Below, in pieces: positions 52,176 to 61,931 of a stretch of DNA of 64,000 nt. Within the stretch, counting starts at the first letter, position 1. Every line of letters begins with the position of its first letter. The notes under the pieces are model-generated. The model ran no database searches. It worked only from the letters and a program-made list of their open reading frames with translations, and was not told the origin of the DNA. Origin of the DNA: Actinopolyspora saharensis (lineage in GTDB: Bacteria > Actinomycetota > Actinomycetes > Mycobacteriales > Pseudonocardiaceae); the NCBI RefSeq assembly GCF_900100925.1, contig NZ_FNKO01000001.1:1364001-1428000 (forward strand), in the 5' to 3' direction. A program made the position numbers and the translations under genes.

Positions 52176-52329
52176 GGCGCGGCTCTTTCCGTGGTCTCCG
52201 TCCCGCTTCGGCCGGACGATCACGCGCGGAGCACTGACCACCCGGTCGCCGCGCGGGCCGTCCTCTCCCGATGCTGCCCACCGTTGCGCCCGGAATCCAC
52301 CTCCGGCCACCCGCGCGACGAGCCCGCGC

Positions 52330-53721
52330 TCACCGGTAGCAGTACGAGTCGGAGGAGGCGTCCCCGCCCTGCAGACGCACCTGGTGCACCCGCAGCCCGC
52401 GGAACTCGGCCCCGTTCGGGAAGAACTCCGGATCCAGGCGCATCCCGCCGCCCGGGTCGGCATCGATCCTGGCCATCCACGCTCCGACACCGGCGGGGTA
52501 GAACTGGTCGTCCCACGCGCCGTACAGCGAGTTGGTCACGTACACCCGCCTGCCGTCACGGCTGACCTCCACCATCTGCGGGCCACCGGACAGCGGCGAC
52601 CCCGGCTCGGCGGGGTGCTCCGCCGCCCGCGCGATGCCACCCAACCGCACCGAGCCCGTCTCCACCGGGTGCCGCGGGTCCCGGACGTCGAACTGCTTGA
52701 GCTCACCCGTCCCCCAGCACGAGACGTACAGGAACCGGTCATCCACCGACAGGTTGATGTCGGTGACCAGCGGCGGAACCGCCCCGAACGGCCGCAGCAC
52801 CGGAGGCAGCACGTCCGGATCGGCCTCCTCGGCCGGGATGGTCACCACCTTGTCCGCCGTCCAGCCGTCCCCCTCGCGGGACCAGCGCCACACCGAGGCG
52901 GACAGGTCCTCGGTGGACACGACCACCCCCACGTAGCCCCAGGTGGCCTCCGGGTCGTGGGCGGGACGCAGCTCCAGCGGCATCTGGTGCTGGGCACCCA
53001 GGTCGACGCGCTGGATGTGCTGTCCGTTGGAGAGGTCCCAGAAGTGGATCGCGTGCCCGTACTCGTTGGCCAGCAGCCGCTCCGGGACGATGCCCGACTC
53101 CACCATCGAGGGAGTCCCCCACTCGCTGCTGACCAGGGTGTTGTGCTGGAGGTGCCACCAGGCGTCGTAGGCGAGGTACTGCGGCCCCCGGTCGGTCTCC
53201 CAAGGCCCCAGTACCTCGAAGGTGTCGTGGTCCAGCACGGCGATCCCGCCGGGACCTTCGGCACCGCCCGCGCTCCCGAGACAGGTCAGCAGCACCCCCT
53301 CCGGTCCGCAGTGCAGCGTGTGCGGCCGGGAGTAGCCCGCACGCTCGGCCAGTTCCTCCCCGGGGACGGTCTTGACCAGCGCGGGCTGGCGCGAGTCGGA
53401 GTAGGTGTCGAAGACGTGCAGGTCACCGGAACGCAACCCCGGAGCCAGCAGGTAACGGCGAGCCAGCCCCGCCATGTCGTGCCCCTCGTGCAGGAACGCG
53501 CTGCTGCAGGCGTTCCAGCCGAAGTGGTGCAGCTCGTCCCCGTGCCCCGGGGTGTCCGTCCAACCGACGACCCTGCCGTAGGACTCCGACTCCGGGTTCA
53601 CGTCGAGCACGGCCAGCGCGTCCGGCTGCTGCCGCGTCGGGTCGAAAGCCACCAGGTAGGCGAGCTCCTCCCCCGGAGCGGCGACCGCCTCGGCCGGGCT
53701 GCGGTAAAAAGTGGGATCCAT
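52330..53721 (-). CDS. Selenium-binding protein SBP56 family (methanethiol oxidase-like)
   Basis: A 463-aa seven-bladed beta-propeller of the SBP56 family. Family blocks are LHHFGWNACSSAF (residue about 63-75, bearing the conserved Cys), SRPHTLHCGPEGVL, GIVPERLLANEYGHAIHFWDLS, DINLSVDDRFLYVSCWGTGELKQFDV and NSLYGAWDDQFYP. The homologue in Hyphomicrobium oxidises methanethiol using Cu, and human SELENBP1 binds selenium. The ATG at 53721 is used. Its presence inside the sel gene cluster suggests a selenium-related or sulfur-related role, which is inferred. Confidence 0.93.
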   Translation of the reverse strand: MDPTFYRSPAEAVAAPGEELAYLVAFDPTRQQPDALAVLDVNPESESYGRVVGWTDTPGHGDELHHFGWNACSSAFLHEGHDMAGLARRYLLAPGLRSGDLHVFDTYSDSRQPALVKTVPGEELAERAGYSRPHTLHCGPEGVLLTCLGSAGGAEGPGGIAVLDHDTFEVLGPWETDRGPQYLAYDAWWHLQHNTLVSSEWGTPSMVESGIVPERLLANEYGHAIHFWDLSNGQHIQRVDLGAQHQMPLELRPAHDPEATWGYVGVVVSTEDLSASVWRWSREGDGWTADKVVTIPAEEADPDVLPPVLRPFGAVPPLVTDINLSVDDRFLYVSCWGTGELKQFDVRDPRHPVETGSVRLGGIARAAEHPAEPGSPLSGGPQMVEVSRDGRRVYVTNSLYGAWDDQFYPAGVGAWMARIDADPGGGMRLDPEFFPNGAEFRGLRVHQVRLQGGDASSDSYCYR

Positions 53722-53848
53722 CCTGTGCACCTGCTCCGCGTCGTTCGATCACCGTGCGCGATCAAAATATTCCGCTCGGTGCGCACGGGGAAGGTTCCGC
53801 GACTGGCGTGTCGCAGCACGATCGGAGGTCACGCGCACCGGGGAGAGC

Positions 53849-54643
53849 TCACGACGAGCGCGTCGGCTCCGTGGTGTCGCGACGCAGGTCGAACAGCCGG
53901 TCGCAGAACTCGTCGGGGGCGCGGTGCTCGCGGGACCGCCACTCCACCGGGACGCCGTCGGCGAGCCGCCGCATCAGGTCGGGAATCGCGGCGGTACCGA
54001 CCGGGGGACCGACCTCGGTGCCCGCGGGCAGGTCGAGGTCGACGCCGAGAACGGCGCCCTCGGCCGGGGTGGTGACGTACACTCGCACCGATTCTGAGTC
54101 GAACCAGGAGAAACCCGCCAACCTGGGCGCGTGCTCGGCTGGCAGCGGGGCGGGCTCCCCGGCCAGGCTCAGCAGGGTCGTGCGCAGCGAGTCCTGGACC
54201 ATCTCCAACCGGGGCAACTCGGGAAAGTCCCCGCTGTCGCGCACCGGGGCACCGTGCAGCCACCCGACCACCGGCAGGCCCTCGAACCACGAACGATCGT
54301 GCCCGCGCCTGCTCTCACCGTCGCGCAGCAGCCAGAGCACGTCGTGGTAGCGGCGAGTCCTCCCGGCACCGTCCACCCGGGAGATCCGCAGCGCGTAGCG
54401 GTGGGCGAGCTGGTTGTGCGGGGCCAGACCGACCCAGAACTCCTCCGGCCCGCCCCGCAGCACCGCGCAGACGGTGGCTCCCCTGCCCTGCACCACGTTC
54501 ATGCTCGCCGCGGCGAGATCCCGCACCAGCCCCAGATAGCTCTCGTCGTGGTGCAGCTCCGGCTCCGCCACCTCGAAATCGCCTCCAACGGTCACGCCGC
54601 GCTCGTCGAACGGCCGGACGAAATCTTCGTCCACATCGGTCAT
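53849..54643 (-). CDS. Unrecognised protein in the selenium cluster (264 aa)
   Basis: A soluble protein, family not recognised. The central region is rich in Trp and Arg (VCAVLRGGPEEFWVGLAPHNQLAHRYALRISRVDGAG, RRYHDVLWLLRDGESRRGHDRSWFEGL). It has three cysteines and no signal peptide. The ATG at 54643 has GGAGAGA immediately upstream. It lies between the SBP56 gene (same strand, 127 bp downstream) and divergent selA. Whether it participates in selenium handling is unknown; it is the one unnamed gene in the block. Confidence 0.7.
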   Translation of the reverse strand: MTDVDEDFVRPFDERGVTVGGDFEVAEPELHHDESYLGLVRDLAAASMNVVQGRGATVCAVLRGGPEEFWVGLAPHNQLAHRYALRISRVDGAGRTRRYHDVLWLLRDGESRRGHDRSWFEGLPVVGWLHGAPVRDSGDFPELPRLEMVQDSLRTTLLSLAGEPAPLPAEHAPRLAGFSWFDSESVRVYVTTPAEGAVLGVDLDLPAGTEVGPPVGTAAIPDLMRRLADGVPVEWRSREHRAPDEFCDRLFDLRRDTTEPTRSS

Positions 54644-54823
54644 TCTCTCCGAGTTCGGGGGCGCGGATTCATTGCCGGTTTCGTTCGGTGAAGCCGAGCT
54701 TGGTTTGTCTCGATTTAATTTCATTAAACACTGAAACAACGATACTGATTGTTCTTGCCAAAACAGCGACAGGCGCAGCGAGGAACACCGAACGCGCAGC
54801 GCTGTGCTCGTACGGTTTCCGGC

Positions 54824-56146
54824 GTGGACGAGCGTCGCAACATCCCCGCCACCGATCAGCTGCTCGACGATCCCCCCGTGGCGGCCGCGATCGAGCGCTT
54901 CGGGCGGGAGCGCGTCAAGCGCACCGTGCTGGCGGCACAGCACCGAGCCCGGAACGGTGAGATCGCGGCCGCGGACGTGATCGACGAGGTGCGGGCGAAC
55001 CTGCCCCGGGAGTCCGGCGGGCTGCGCAGGACGATCAACGCCACCGGGGTTCTGCTGCACACCAACCTGGGGCGGGCGCGGCTGTCCGAGGCAGCCGTGC
55101 GGGCGCTGCACGAGAGCGCGGGCACCTGCGACGTCGAGCTCGACCCGGAGACCGGCCAGCGCGGTCGGCGCGCGGCGAGCGTGCGCCGGTCATTGCTCGA
55201 AGCGGTGCCCGCGGCCGCGGACGCGCACGTGGTCAACAACGGCGCCGCCGCGCTCTCGCTGGCCGCCACGGCGCTGGCCGCAGGCGGCGAGATCGTGCTG
55301 GCCCGGGGCGAGATGGTCGAGATCGGCGACGGGTTCCGCATCCCCGAGCTGCTGGAGTCCACCGGGGCGCGGCTGCGCGAGGTCGGCACCACCAACCGCG
55401 TCAACATCGACGACTACCGCGCGGCCGTGGGCCCGGACACCGGCCTCGTGCTCAAGGTCCACCCCTCCAACTTCGTGATCAGCGGATTCACCTCCACCGT
55501 CGAGGTCGGACAGCTCGCGGAACTGGACGCCCCCGTGGTGGTCGACATCGGTTCCGGACTGCTCACCGCGCACGAGAACCTGCCGGACGAGCCGGACGCG
55601 AACAGCGTGCTCACCGCGGGGGCCGACCTCGTCACCGCCAGCGGGGACAAGCTGCTCGGCGGCCCGCAGGCCGGGTTGCTGCTGGGCGACGAGCGGATCA
55701 CCGCGGCGCTGCGCGCCCACCCCATGGCCAGGGCGCTGCGCGTGGACAAGCTCACGCTCGCCGCGCTGTACGCCACCCTGAACGGGCCCGCCACCCCCAC
55801 GGCCCGAGCGCTGCGGCGCGACCGGGCCGAGTCCGAACGGCGCGCCGAAGCCATCGCGGAGAAGCTGAGCGCTGCGGGCGTACCGGCCGCGGCCGAGGCC
55901 AGCTCGGCGACGGTCGGCGGCGGCGGAGCCCCCGGGGTGACGCTGCCGAGCGCGGCGGTGGCCCTGCCCGAGCACTACGCGCGCACGCTCCGCGGGGCGG
56001 ACCCTCCCGTGCTGAGCCGCGTGGAGCACGGGCGCTGCCTGGTCGACCTGTTCGCGCTGGACCCCGCCGACGACGCGGAGCTGACCACGGCGATCCTCGC
56101 GGCGGGGTCCCCCTGCCCCGACCCCGGCGGAGGAGGTCGAGGATGA
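54824..56146 (+). CDS. selA: L-seryl-tRNA(Sec) selenium transferase
   Basis: A 440-aa PLP enzyme converting Ser-tRNA-Sec to Sec-tRNA-Sec using selenophosphate. The PLP lysine is in SGDKLLGGPQAGLLLGD. The N-terminal helical domain (VDERRNIPATDQLLDDPPVAAAIERFGRERV) binds tRNA, and RRTINATGVLLHTNLGRARLSEAAV is a family signature. The GTG start is chosen because it opens the usual N-terminal domain. It overlaps selB by 4 bp (ATGA), so they are coupled. Confidence 0.96.
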   Translation: MDERRNIPATDQLLDDPPVAAAIERFGRERVKRTVLAAQHRARNGEIAAADVIDEVRANLPRESGGLRRTINATGVLLHTNLGRARLSEAAVRALHESAGTCDVELDPETGQRGRRAASVRRSLLEAVPAAADAHVVNNGAAALSLAATALAAGGEIVLARGEMVEIGDGFRIPELLESTGARLREVGTTNRVNIDDYRAAVGPDTGLVLKVHPSNFVISGFTSTVEVGQLAELDAPVVVDIGSGLLTAHENLPDEPDANSVLTAGADLVTASGDKLLGGPQAGLLLGDERITAALRAHPMARALRVDKLTLAALYATLNGPATPTARALRRDRAESERRAEAIAEKLSAAGVPAAAEASSATVGGGGAPGVTLPSAAVALPEHYARTLRGADPPVLSRVEHGRCLVDLFALDPADDAELTTAILAAGSPCPDPGGGGRG

Positions 56147-57915
56147 AGGTCGTCGCCACGGCGGGGCACGTGGACCACGGCAAGTCCACCCTGCTCCGCA
56201 CCCTCACCGGGCTCGAACCCGACCGGTGGGCCGAGGAGCGGCGTCGCGGCCTGACGATCGACCTCGGTTTCGCCTGGACCGAGCTGCCCGGCGGCGAGAC
56301 GATCGCCTTCGTCGACGTGCCCGGGCACCAGCGGTTCGTGCGCAACATGCTCGCGGGCATCGGCGAGGTGCCCGCCGTGCTGTTCGTGGTGGCCGCCGAC
56401 GAGGGCTGGATGCCGCAGTCCGAGGAACACCTGCAGGCGCTGCACGCCCTCGGCGTCGCGCGCGGGCTCCTCGTGGTCACCCGCGCGGACCTCGCCGATC
56501 CCGAGTGGGCGCTGCTGCAGGCGCGGCGCAGGCTGTCCGAGACCTCGCTGGCCGGGATCCCCGCCGTCACGTTCAGCGCCACCACGGGCCTGGGTGAGTC
56601 CGAACTGGGCGTGGAGCTCGAAGCGCTGGCGGGCTCGCTTCCCGACCCTCGCCCGGCGGGCGACGTCCGGCTGTGGCTGGACCGGGTATTCAGCGTGCGC
56701 GGGGCGGGCACGGTGGTCACCGCCACCCTGCCCGCCGGGGAGCTGACCGTCGGCGAGGAGCTCGTGGTCGGCAGGACCGGCCGACGCGTCGTGGTCCGGG
56801 ACCTGCGGAGCCTGGGCGAGCAGGTCCGGCGGGCGCGGGCGACCGCGCGCGTGGCGCTGAACCTGCGGGGCGTGCACGTCGACGAGCTCGAGCGCGGGGA
56901 CACGCTGCTGACGCCGCGGGCCTGGTTGACGACCGACTCGATCGACGTGCGGCTGACGAACCACTGCTCGGCGGAACTGGCACGCGAGCTCACCACGCAC
57001 ATCGGCTCCGCGGCCGTGCGGACGCGGGTGCGTCCCCTGGGCACGGACACGGCGCGGCTGTCCCTCGACCGGCCGCTGCCGCTGCGCATCGGCGACCGGG
57101 CCCTGCTGCGCGACGCGGGCAGGCACCACGTCCCGTGCGGGGTGACCGTGCTCGACGTCTGCCCACCCCCGCTGCGCCGCCGCGGCGCCGCTGCCGCCCG
57201 CGCGCGCGAGCTGGACGGTCACGACGAGCACACGGCGGGCGGCGCGCTGCTGGCGCGGCACGGTGCGCTGCGCGCCACGCGGCTGCGCGCCATGGGGGCC
57301 ACCGCTCCCCCGGACGCCTGCGGAACCGGTGACTGGCTGCTGGACGCGCGGGCGCGGGAGCACTGCGCCGCGCGGCTGGCCGAGCTGCTCGGGCGACGCC
57401 GTCGGGAGCAGCCGCTGTCCGAGGGAGTTCCGGAGCGGGAGGCGCTGCACGCGCTGGGACTCGAGGACCGGGCGCTGCTGGATCTCGTGCTGCGCTCCCC
57501 GCGGGCGGCCGGGATCACCTCCCGCGACGGGAAGCTGATGCTTGGCGAGTCCCGTGCGGAGCAGCACCTGCCGGAGGGGATCACCGCCCTGCGCGCGCGA
57601 CTGCACGAACACCCCTTCCGCGCCCCCACCGCGGAGGAGCTGCGGGAGCTGGAGCTGGACCGCGAGCAGCTCGGGGCCGCCGCCACGGCCGGGAAGCTGC
57701 TCGGCGTCGGGGAGGGCGTCTACCTGCTGCCCGAGGCGCTGCAGCTGGCGGTGCGCAGGCTCGCCGAGCTCCCCTCCCCCTTCACCCCCGCCCAGGCGCG
57801 CGAGGCGCTGGACACGACCCGCCGGGTGGTGGTGCCGCTGCTGGAACGGCTGGCCAAGGAGGGTTACACGCTGCGGCTGCCGGACGGCACCCACCGACTG
57901 CGCCGCCCGCGGTGA
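56143..57915 (+). CDS. selB: Selenocysteine-specific elongation factor SelB
   Basis: A 590-aa GTPase that delivers Sec-tRNA to UGA codons and binds SECIS RNA. G1 is AGHVDHGKSTLL, G3 FVDVPGHQRFVRNM and G4-like TRADLADPEW. The EF-Tu-like domains II and III follow (residues about 170-340). The C-terminal about 220 residues contain the winged-helix repeats that bind SECIS (LREHPF-type TAEELRELELDREQLGAAATAGKLLGV and PFTPAQAREALDTTRRVVVPLLERL). It starts in the selA stop. Confidence 0.96.
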   Translation: MKVVATAGHVDHGKSTLLRTLTGLEPDRWAEERRRGLTIDLGFAWTELPGGETIAFVDVPGHQRFVRNMLAGIGEVPAVLFVVAADEGWMPQSEEHLQALHALGVARGLLVVTRADLADPEWALLQARRRLSETSLAGIPAVTFSATTGLGESELGVELEALAGSLPDPRPAGDVRLWLDRVFSVRGAGTVVTATLPAGELTVGEELVVGRTGRRVVVRDLRSLGEQVRRARATARVALNLRGVHVDELERGDTLLTPRAWLTTDSIDVRLTNHCSAELARELTTHIGSAAVRTRVRPLGTDTARLSLDRPLPLRIGDRALLRDAGRHHVPCGVTVLDVCPPPLRRRGAAAARARELDGHDEHTAGGALLARHGALRATRLRAMGATAPPDACGTGDWLLDARAREHCAARLAELLGRRRREQPLSEGVPEREALHALGLEDRALLDLVLRSPRAAGITSRDGKLMLGESRAEQHLPEGITALRARLHEHPFRAPTAEELRELELDREQLGAAATAGKLLGVGEGVYLLPEALQLAVRRLAELPSPFTPAQAREALDTTRRVVVPLLERLAKEGYTLRLPDGTHRLRRPR

Positions 57916-58060
57916 CCAGCGGCACGCACGGCGCCCCGGGAGGCGAGGTTTGCACGACACCGCCGGATGGGCATCCACGGAGGGACGCGGCGCGGCTATC
58001 GCGGTGCGCCGGACGCTCGCGGTGTCGGCGAGCTCGCCGATCGGCCGTAGGAGGAAGGGC

Positions 58061-59074
58061 ATGCCGCAGAAGATCTGGAACGGGTCGATCACGTTCGGGC
58101 TGGTGACCATCCCCGTCGGCCTCTACAGCGCGACCGAGGACCACAGCGTTCACTTCAACCAGTACGAGCGCGGCACGCACGACCGCGTGCGACATCTCAG
58201 GATCAACGAGCGCACCGGGGAACAGCTGCGCGTCGAGGACATCGTCAAGGGACGCGACGTCGGCGGAACACTGGTGACCGTGGAGCAGCGGGAGCTGGAC
58301 GAGCTCGTCCCGCTGCGCTCCAGGACGATCGAGATCGACGGCTTCGTGGAACTGTCCGAGATCGATCCGGTGCACTTCCACCGGACCTACTGGCTGGCCC
58401 CGACGGAGGAACAGCAGGACCGCCCCTACCGGTTGCTGCACCGGGCGATGCTGGAAACGCGCCGGGCCGGCATAGCCAGGCTCGTGCTGCACGGTCGGGA
58501 GTACCTCACCGCGATCCGGGCCACCGACAGGGCGCTGGCCCTGAACACGCTGTTCTTCCTGGACGAGGTGCGCGACCCGCCGACCGCGGTGGGCCCTCCG
58601 AACGAGGACGCGCGCAGCGGCAGGGAGCTGCAGCTGGCCATCGACCTCATCCGCTCGATGAGCGAGCCCTGGCGACCGGAGCGCTACACCGACACCTACA
58701 CCTCCCGGGTGGAGCAGCTGCTGACGGACAAGGCCGCGGGCCGGGCTCCGCGCCCGGAGCCCGAACCCGCCGAGCTCTCCGAGACCCCGGAGCTCACCGA
58801 GGCGTTGCGCCGCAGCACCGAGCGCGCCGAGCGAACGGGTGAGCCCGCTTCCGGGCCCGCGCGCGGGCAGCGGTCGTCCGCGCGGGAGGCGAGCGAGTCG
58901 GTTTCCACGTTAAGCCGGGACGAGCTGCGGCGTCGGGCGCGGGAGCTGAACATCAAGGGGCGTTCCAAGCTCAACCGGGCGCAGCTGGAGAGGGCCGTGT
59001 CCGAGCAACCCGCGGCGCACCGGGAGGAGCAGGTGCGCGGCAGCCGGAGTCGCCGAACCACCGATTCCGCGTGA
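58061..59074 (+). CDS. ku: Ku homologue (non-homologous end joining)
   Basis: A 337-aa bacterial Ku, a homodimeric ring binding DNA ends with LigD. The Ku core MPQKIWNGSITFGLVTIPVGLYSATEDHSV..., LIRSMSEPWRPERYTDTY and YWLAPTEEQQDRPYRLLHRAM is conserved. A C-terminal extension has a SAP/HeH-like motif (LSRDELRRRARELNIKGRSKLNRAQLERAV) followed by a basic tail, as in streptomycete Ku proteins that bind DNA through extended tails. TAGGAGG precedes the ATG by nine bases. ligD is not in the window. Confidence 0.94.
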   Translation: MPQKIWNGSITFGLVTIPVGLYSATEDHSVHFNQYERGTHDRVRHLRINERTGEQLRVEDIVKGRDVGGTLVTVEQRELDELVPLRSRTIEIDGFVELSEIDPVHFHRTYWLAPTEEQQDRPYRLLHRAMLETRRAGIARLVLHGREYLTAIRATDRALALNTLFFLDEVRDPPTAVGPPNEDARSGRELQLAIDLIRSMSEPWRPERYTDTYTSRVEQLLTDKAAGRAPRPEPEPAELSETPELTEALRRSTERAERTGEPASGPARGQRSSAREASESVSTLSRDELRRRARELNIKGRSKLNRAQLERAVSEQPAAHREEQVRGSRSRRTTDSA

Positions 59075-59104
59075 TCCGGTCCACAACTACAAGATCCGAA
59101 CAAC

Positions 59105-59135
59105 CTTGAGTCGGTTGGATGCGTTAGCCTTGAGC
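59105..59135 (+). promoter_or_regulatory. HAIR-like half-sites upstream of the Clp chaperone
   Basis: CTTGAGT (59105-59111) and CTTGAGC (59129-59135) match the half-site of the HspR element CTTGAGT-N7-ACTCAAG, but in direct rather than inverted orientation. The second is followed by GAAACCGAC, close to the spacer and start of known HAIR sites (gaaatcgACTCAAG). HspR control of this heat-shock-type gene is plausible but not established. Confidence 0.35.
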
Positions 59136-59221
59136 GAAACCGACGCAGGAATGCCAACCGGCATCGCTCACGTTGGAAGCGATGAGCTCTCCAACGAAGC
59201 GTGCGAACGAAAGAGGTAGTA

Positions 59222-61762
59222 ATGACCAACTTTTTCGGTTCCGGCGGGCCCGGTTCTAGTCCCTTCGACGATTTCCTCGCTCGCTTCCTCGGCGGGCAGG
59301 GTGGAACCCCGCGGCCGGTGCAACGCGTCGACATCACCCGGCTGATGACCCAGCAGGCCCAGGAACTGATGGCCACGGCCGCGCGGTTCACGGCCGAGCG
59401 CGGCGGTCACGACCTGGACGCGCACCACCTGCTCTGGGCTGCCACGCAGACCGAGACGACCCGGGCGATGATCGAGCGCGCCGGGGCCGACCCCGCGACG
59501 ATCGCCCAGGGCATCGAACAACAACTCCCGCAGACCGAGAGCACCGAGGAGCCCCCGGCCCTGACGCCCGCGGCCAAGCGCGCGCTGCTGGACGCGCACC
59601 GGGTGGCCCGGGCGGTGGGCTCCTCCTACATCGGCCCCGACCACCTGCTGCTCGCGCTCGCGGCCAACCAGGAGTCCACGGCGGGCCAGATCCTCGCCGC
59701 CGCCCGCGTCACCCTGGAGTCGCTGCAGAGCGGGGCGGCCGCTGCCCGCGGCGGCGGTGCCCCCGCAGGCTCGCAGAGCACCGAGAGCCAGCAGAGCAGC
59801 GCCACGCCGACCCTGGACGAGTACGGCCAGGACCTGACGGCCAAGGCCCGCGACGGCGGTCTCGACCCGGTGATCGGCAGGGACTCCGAGATCGAGCAGA
59901 CCGTGGAGGTGCTGTCCCGGCGCACCAAGAACAACCCGGTGCTCATCGGCGAGGCCGGTGTCGGCAAGACCTCGGTGGTCGAGGGCATCGCCCAGCGCAT
60001 CGTGGACGGCGAGATCCCGGACGTGCTCGCCAACAAGCGGGTGGTGCAGCTCGATCTCTCCGGCGTGGTGGCCGGGACCCGCTACCGCGGTGACTTCGAG
60101 GAACGCCTGAACAAGATCATCGATGAGATCACCCAGCACAGCGAGCAGCTGATCATCTTCATCGACGAGCTGCACACCGTGGTCGGCGCGGGCGGCTCGG
60201 AGGGCGCCGTCGACGCGGGCAACATGCTCAAACCCCGGCTGGCCCGCGGCGACCTGCACGTGGTCGGAGCGACCACCCTGGACGAGTACCGCAAGAACAT
60301 CGAGAAGGACGCGGCGCTGGAACGCCGTTTCCAACGCATCGACGTCGCCGAGCCCAGCGTCGAGGACACCGTCCAGATCATGCGCGGGCTGCGGGACCGC
60401 TACGAGGCGCACCACCAGGTGCGGTTCAACGACGAGGCGATCAACTCGGCGGCCGAGCTGTCCGACCGCTACATCACCGACCGCTACCTGCCGGACAAGG
60501 CGATCGACCTGCTCGACCAGGCCGGGGCGCGCAAGCGCCTGCGCACCCGCACCCCCACCACGGACGTGCGGGAGCTGGAGGAGCAGGCCGAGCAGCTGAG
60601 CAGGGACAAGGCCCAGGCGGTCACGAACGAGGACTACGAGCAGGCCTCCCAGCTGCGGGACCAGATCAACCAGGTGCAGTCCAGGATCCGCCAGGAGCGG
60701 AACAACCCGGACGGGATCCCCGTGGTCAACTCCGACGACATCGCCGAGGTGGTCTCGCGGGCCACCGGCATCCCGGTCACCCAGCTGACCGAGGAGGAGA
60801 AGGGCCGCCTCATGCGGCTCGAGGAGCAGCTGCACCACAGGGTGATCGGGCAGGAGGAGGCCGTGCAGGCGGTCTCGCGCGCGGTCCGGCGCTCCCGCAC
60901 CGGGATGGGCGACCCGAACAGGCCGGTCGGCACCTTCCTGTTCCTCGGCCCCACCGGTGTCGGCAAGACCGAGCTGGCCCGCGCCCTCGCCGAGTCGCTG
61001 TTCGGTGATCAGGACCGCATGATCCGCATCGACATGAGCGAGTACCAGGAGGCGCACACGGCCAGCCGCATGGTCGGGGCTCCCCCGGGGTACGTCGGCT
61101 ACGGCGAGGCGGGGCAGCTCACCGAGGAGGTGCGCCGCCGCCCCTACTCGGTGATCCTGCTCGACGAGATCGAGAAGGCCCACACCGACGTGTTCAACAT
61201 CCTGCTCCAGGTCATGGAGGACGGCAGGCTCACCGACGGTCAGGGCCACACCGTGGACTTCCGCAACACGGTGCTGATCATGACCAGCAACCTCGGCTCG
61301 GACATCATCTCCAACCGCTCCGGGGTGCTCGGCTTCACCACCAGGGAGGAGGAGCAGACCAGCGAATCGGCCCGGGAACGGCTGATGGTGCGGCTGCGCG
61401 ACTCCTTCCGCCCCGAGTTCATCAACCGGATCGACGAGGTCGTGATGTTCCGCAAGCTGGAGTCCGAGCAGCTCAGGCGCATCACCGAACTCCTGCTGGA
61501 CGAGACGAAGCAGCGGCTGCAGGCCCAGGACATCGACGTCACCTTCGCCGATTCGGCCGTGGACTGGCTCACCGAGCACGGGCACCAGCCCGAGTACGGT
61601 GCTCGGCCGCTGCGCCGCACCATCCAGCGCGAGGTGGACGACGCCATCTCCGACCTGCTGCTGGAAGGACGGCTGGCGCACGGCCAGCGCGTCGTGGTCG
61701 AGGCCGGGCAGGACCAGCTGAGTTTCTCGGTGCAGAACGCACCGGCCGAAACAACCGCCTGA
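59222..61762 (+). CDS. ClpC/ClpB-like AAA+ chaperone (Clp protease ATP-binding subunit)
   Basis: An 846-aa two-ATPase Hsp100 protein. An N-terminal Gly-rich stretch precedes a Clp_N repeat ([19 protein letters not shown]). Domain 1 Walker A is [15 protein letters not shown] with Walker B IIFIDELH, and domain 2 Walker A is [18 protein letters not shown] with Walker [12 protein letters not shown]. Between them lies a short UVR-type segment ([20 protein letters not shown]), as in ClpC, rather than the long ClpB M-domain. An LGF-type ClpP-binding loop is visible ([10 protein letters not shown]). It therefore probably partners with ClpP. The ATG has GAAAGAGG upstream. Confidence 0.92.
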   Translation: MTNFFGSGGPGSSPFDDFLARFLGGQGGTPRPVQRVDITRLMTQQAQELMATAARFTAERGGHDLDAHHLLWAATQTETTRAMIERAGADPATIAQGIEQQLPQTESTEEPPALTPAAKRALLDAHRVARAVGSSYIGPDHLLLALAANQESTAGQILAAARVTLESLQSGAAAARGGGAPAGSQSTESQQSSATPTLDEYGQDLTAKARDGGLDPVIGRDSEIEQTVEVLSRRTKNNPVLIGEAGVGKTSVVEGIAQRIVDGEIPDVLANKRVVQLDLSGVVAGTRYRGDFEERLNKIIDEITQHSEQLIIFIDELHTVVGAGGSEGAVDAGNMLKPRLARGDLHVVGATTLDEYRKNIEKDAALERRFQRIDVAEPSVEDTVQIMRGLRDRYEAHHQVRFNDEAINSAAELSDRYITDRYLPDKAIDLLDQAGARKRLRTRTPTTDVRELEEQAEQLSRDKAQAVTNEDYEQASQLRDQINQVQSRIRQERNNPDGIPVVNSDDIAEVVSRATGIPVTQLTEEEKGRLMRLEEQLHHRVIGQEEAVQAVSRAVRRSRTGMGDPNRPVGTFLFLGPTGVGKTELARALAESLFGDQDRMIRIDMSEYQEAHTASRMVGAPPGYVGYGEAGQLTEEVRRRPYSVILLDEIEKAHTDVFNILLQVMEDGRLTDGQGHTVDFRNTVLIMTSNLGSDIISNRSGVLGFTTREEEQTSESARERLMVRLRDSFRPEFINRIDEVVMFRKLESEQLRRITELLLDETKQRLQAQDIDVTFADSAVDWLTEHGHQPEYGARPLRRTIQREVDDAISDLLLEGRLAHGQRVVVEAGQDQLSFSVQNAPAETTA

Positions 61763-61779
61763 CCCGTCCGGGCGAACCC

Positions 61780-61820
61780 GCGGGGGCGCGGTGAACCCAC
61801 CCGGTGCACCGCGCCCCCGC
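61780..61820 (+). terminator. Hairpin terminator after the Clp gene
   Basis: GCGGGGGCGCGGTG (61780-61793) pairs perfectly over 14 bp with 61807-61820 around a 13-nt loop, and the T-rich sequence TTTCGGCTTT follows. It starts 17 bp after the stop codon. Confidence 0.8.
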
Positions 61821-61931
61821 TTTCGGCTTTCCGAAGCTGCTTTCCGGCGCTGCTTTCCGGCGCGGCACGGTGCCGACCACGCGCCCCACGTCCGTCGGCC
61901 GGGGCGCGGACAGCCCGCCCCGGCGCGAGGA

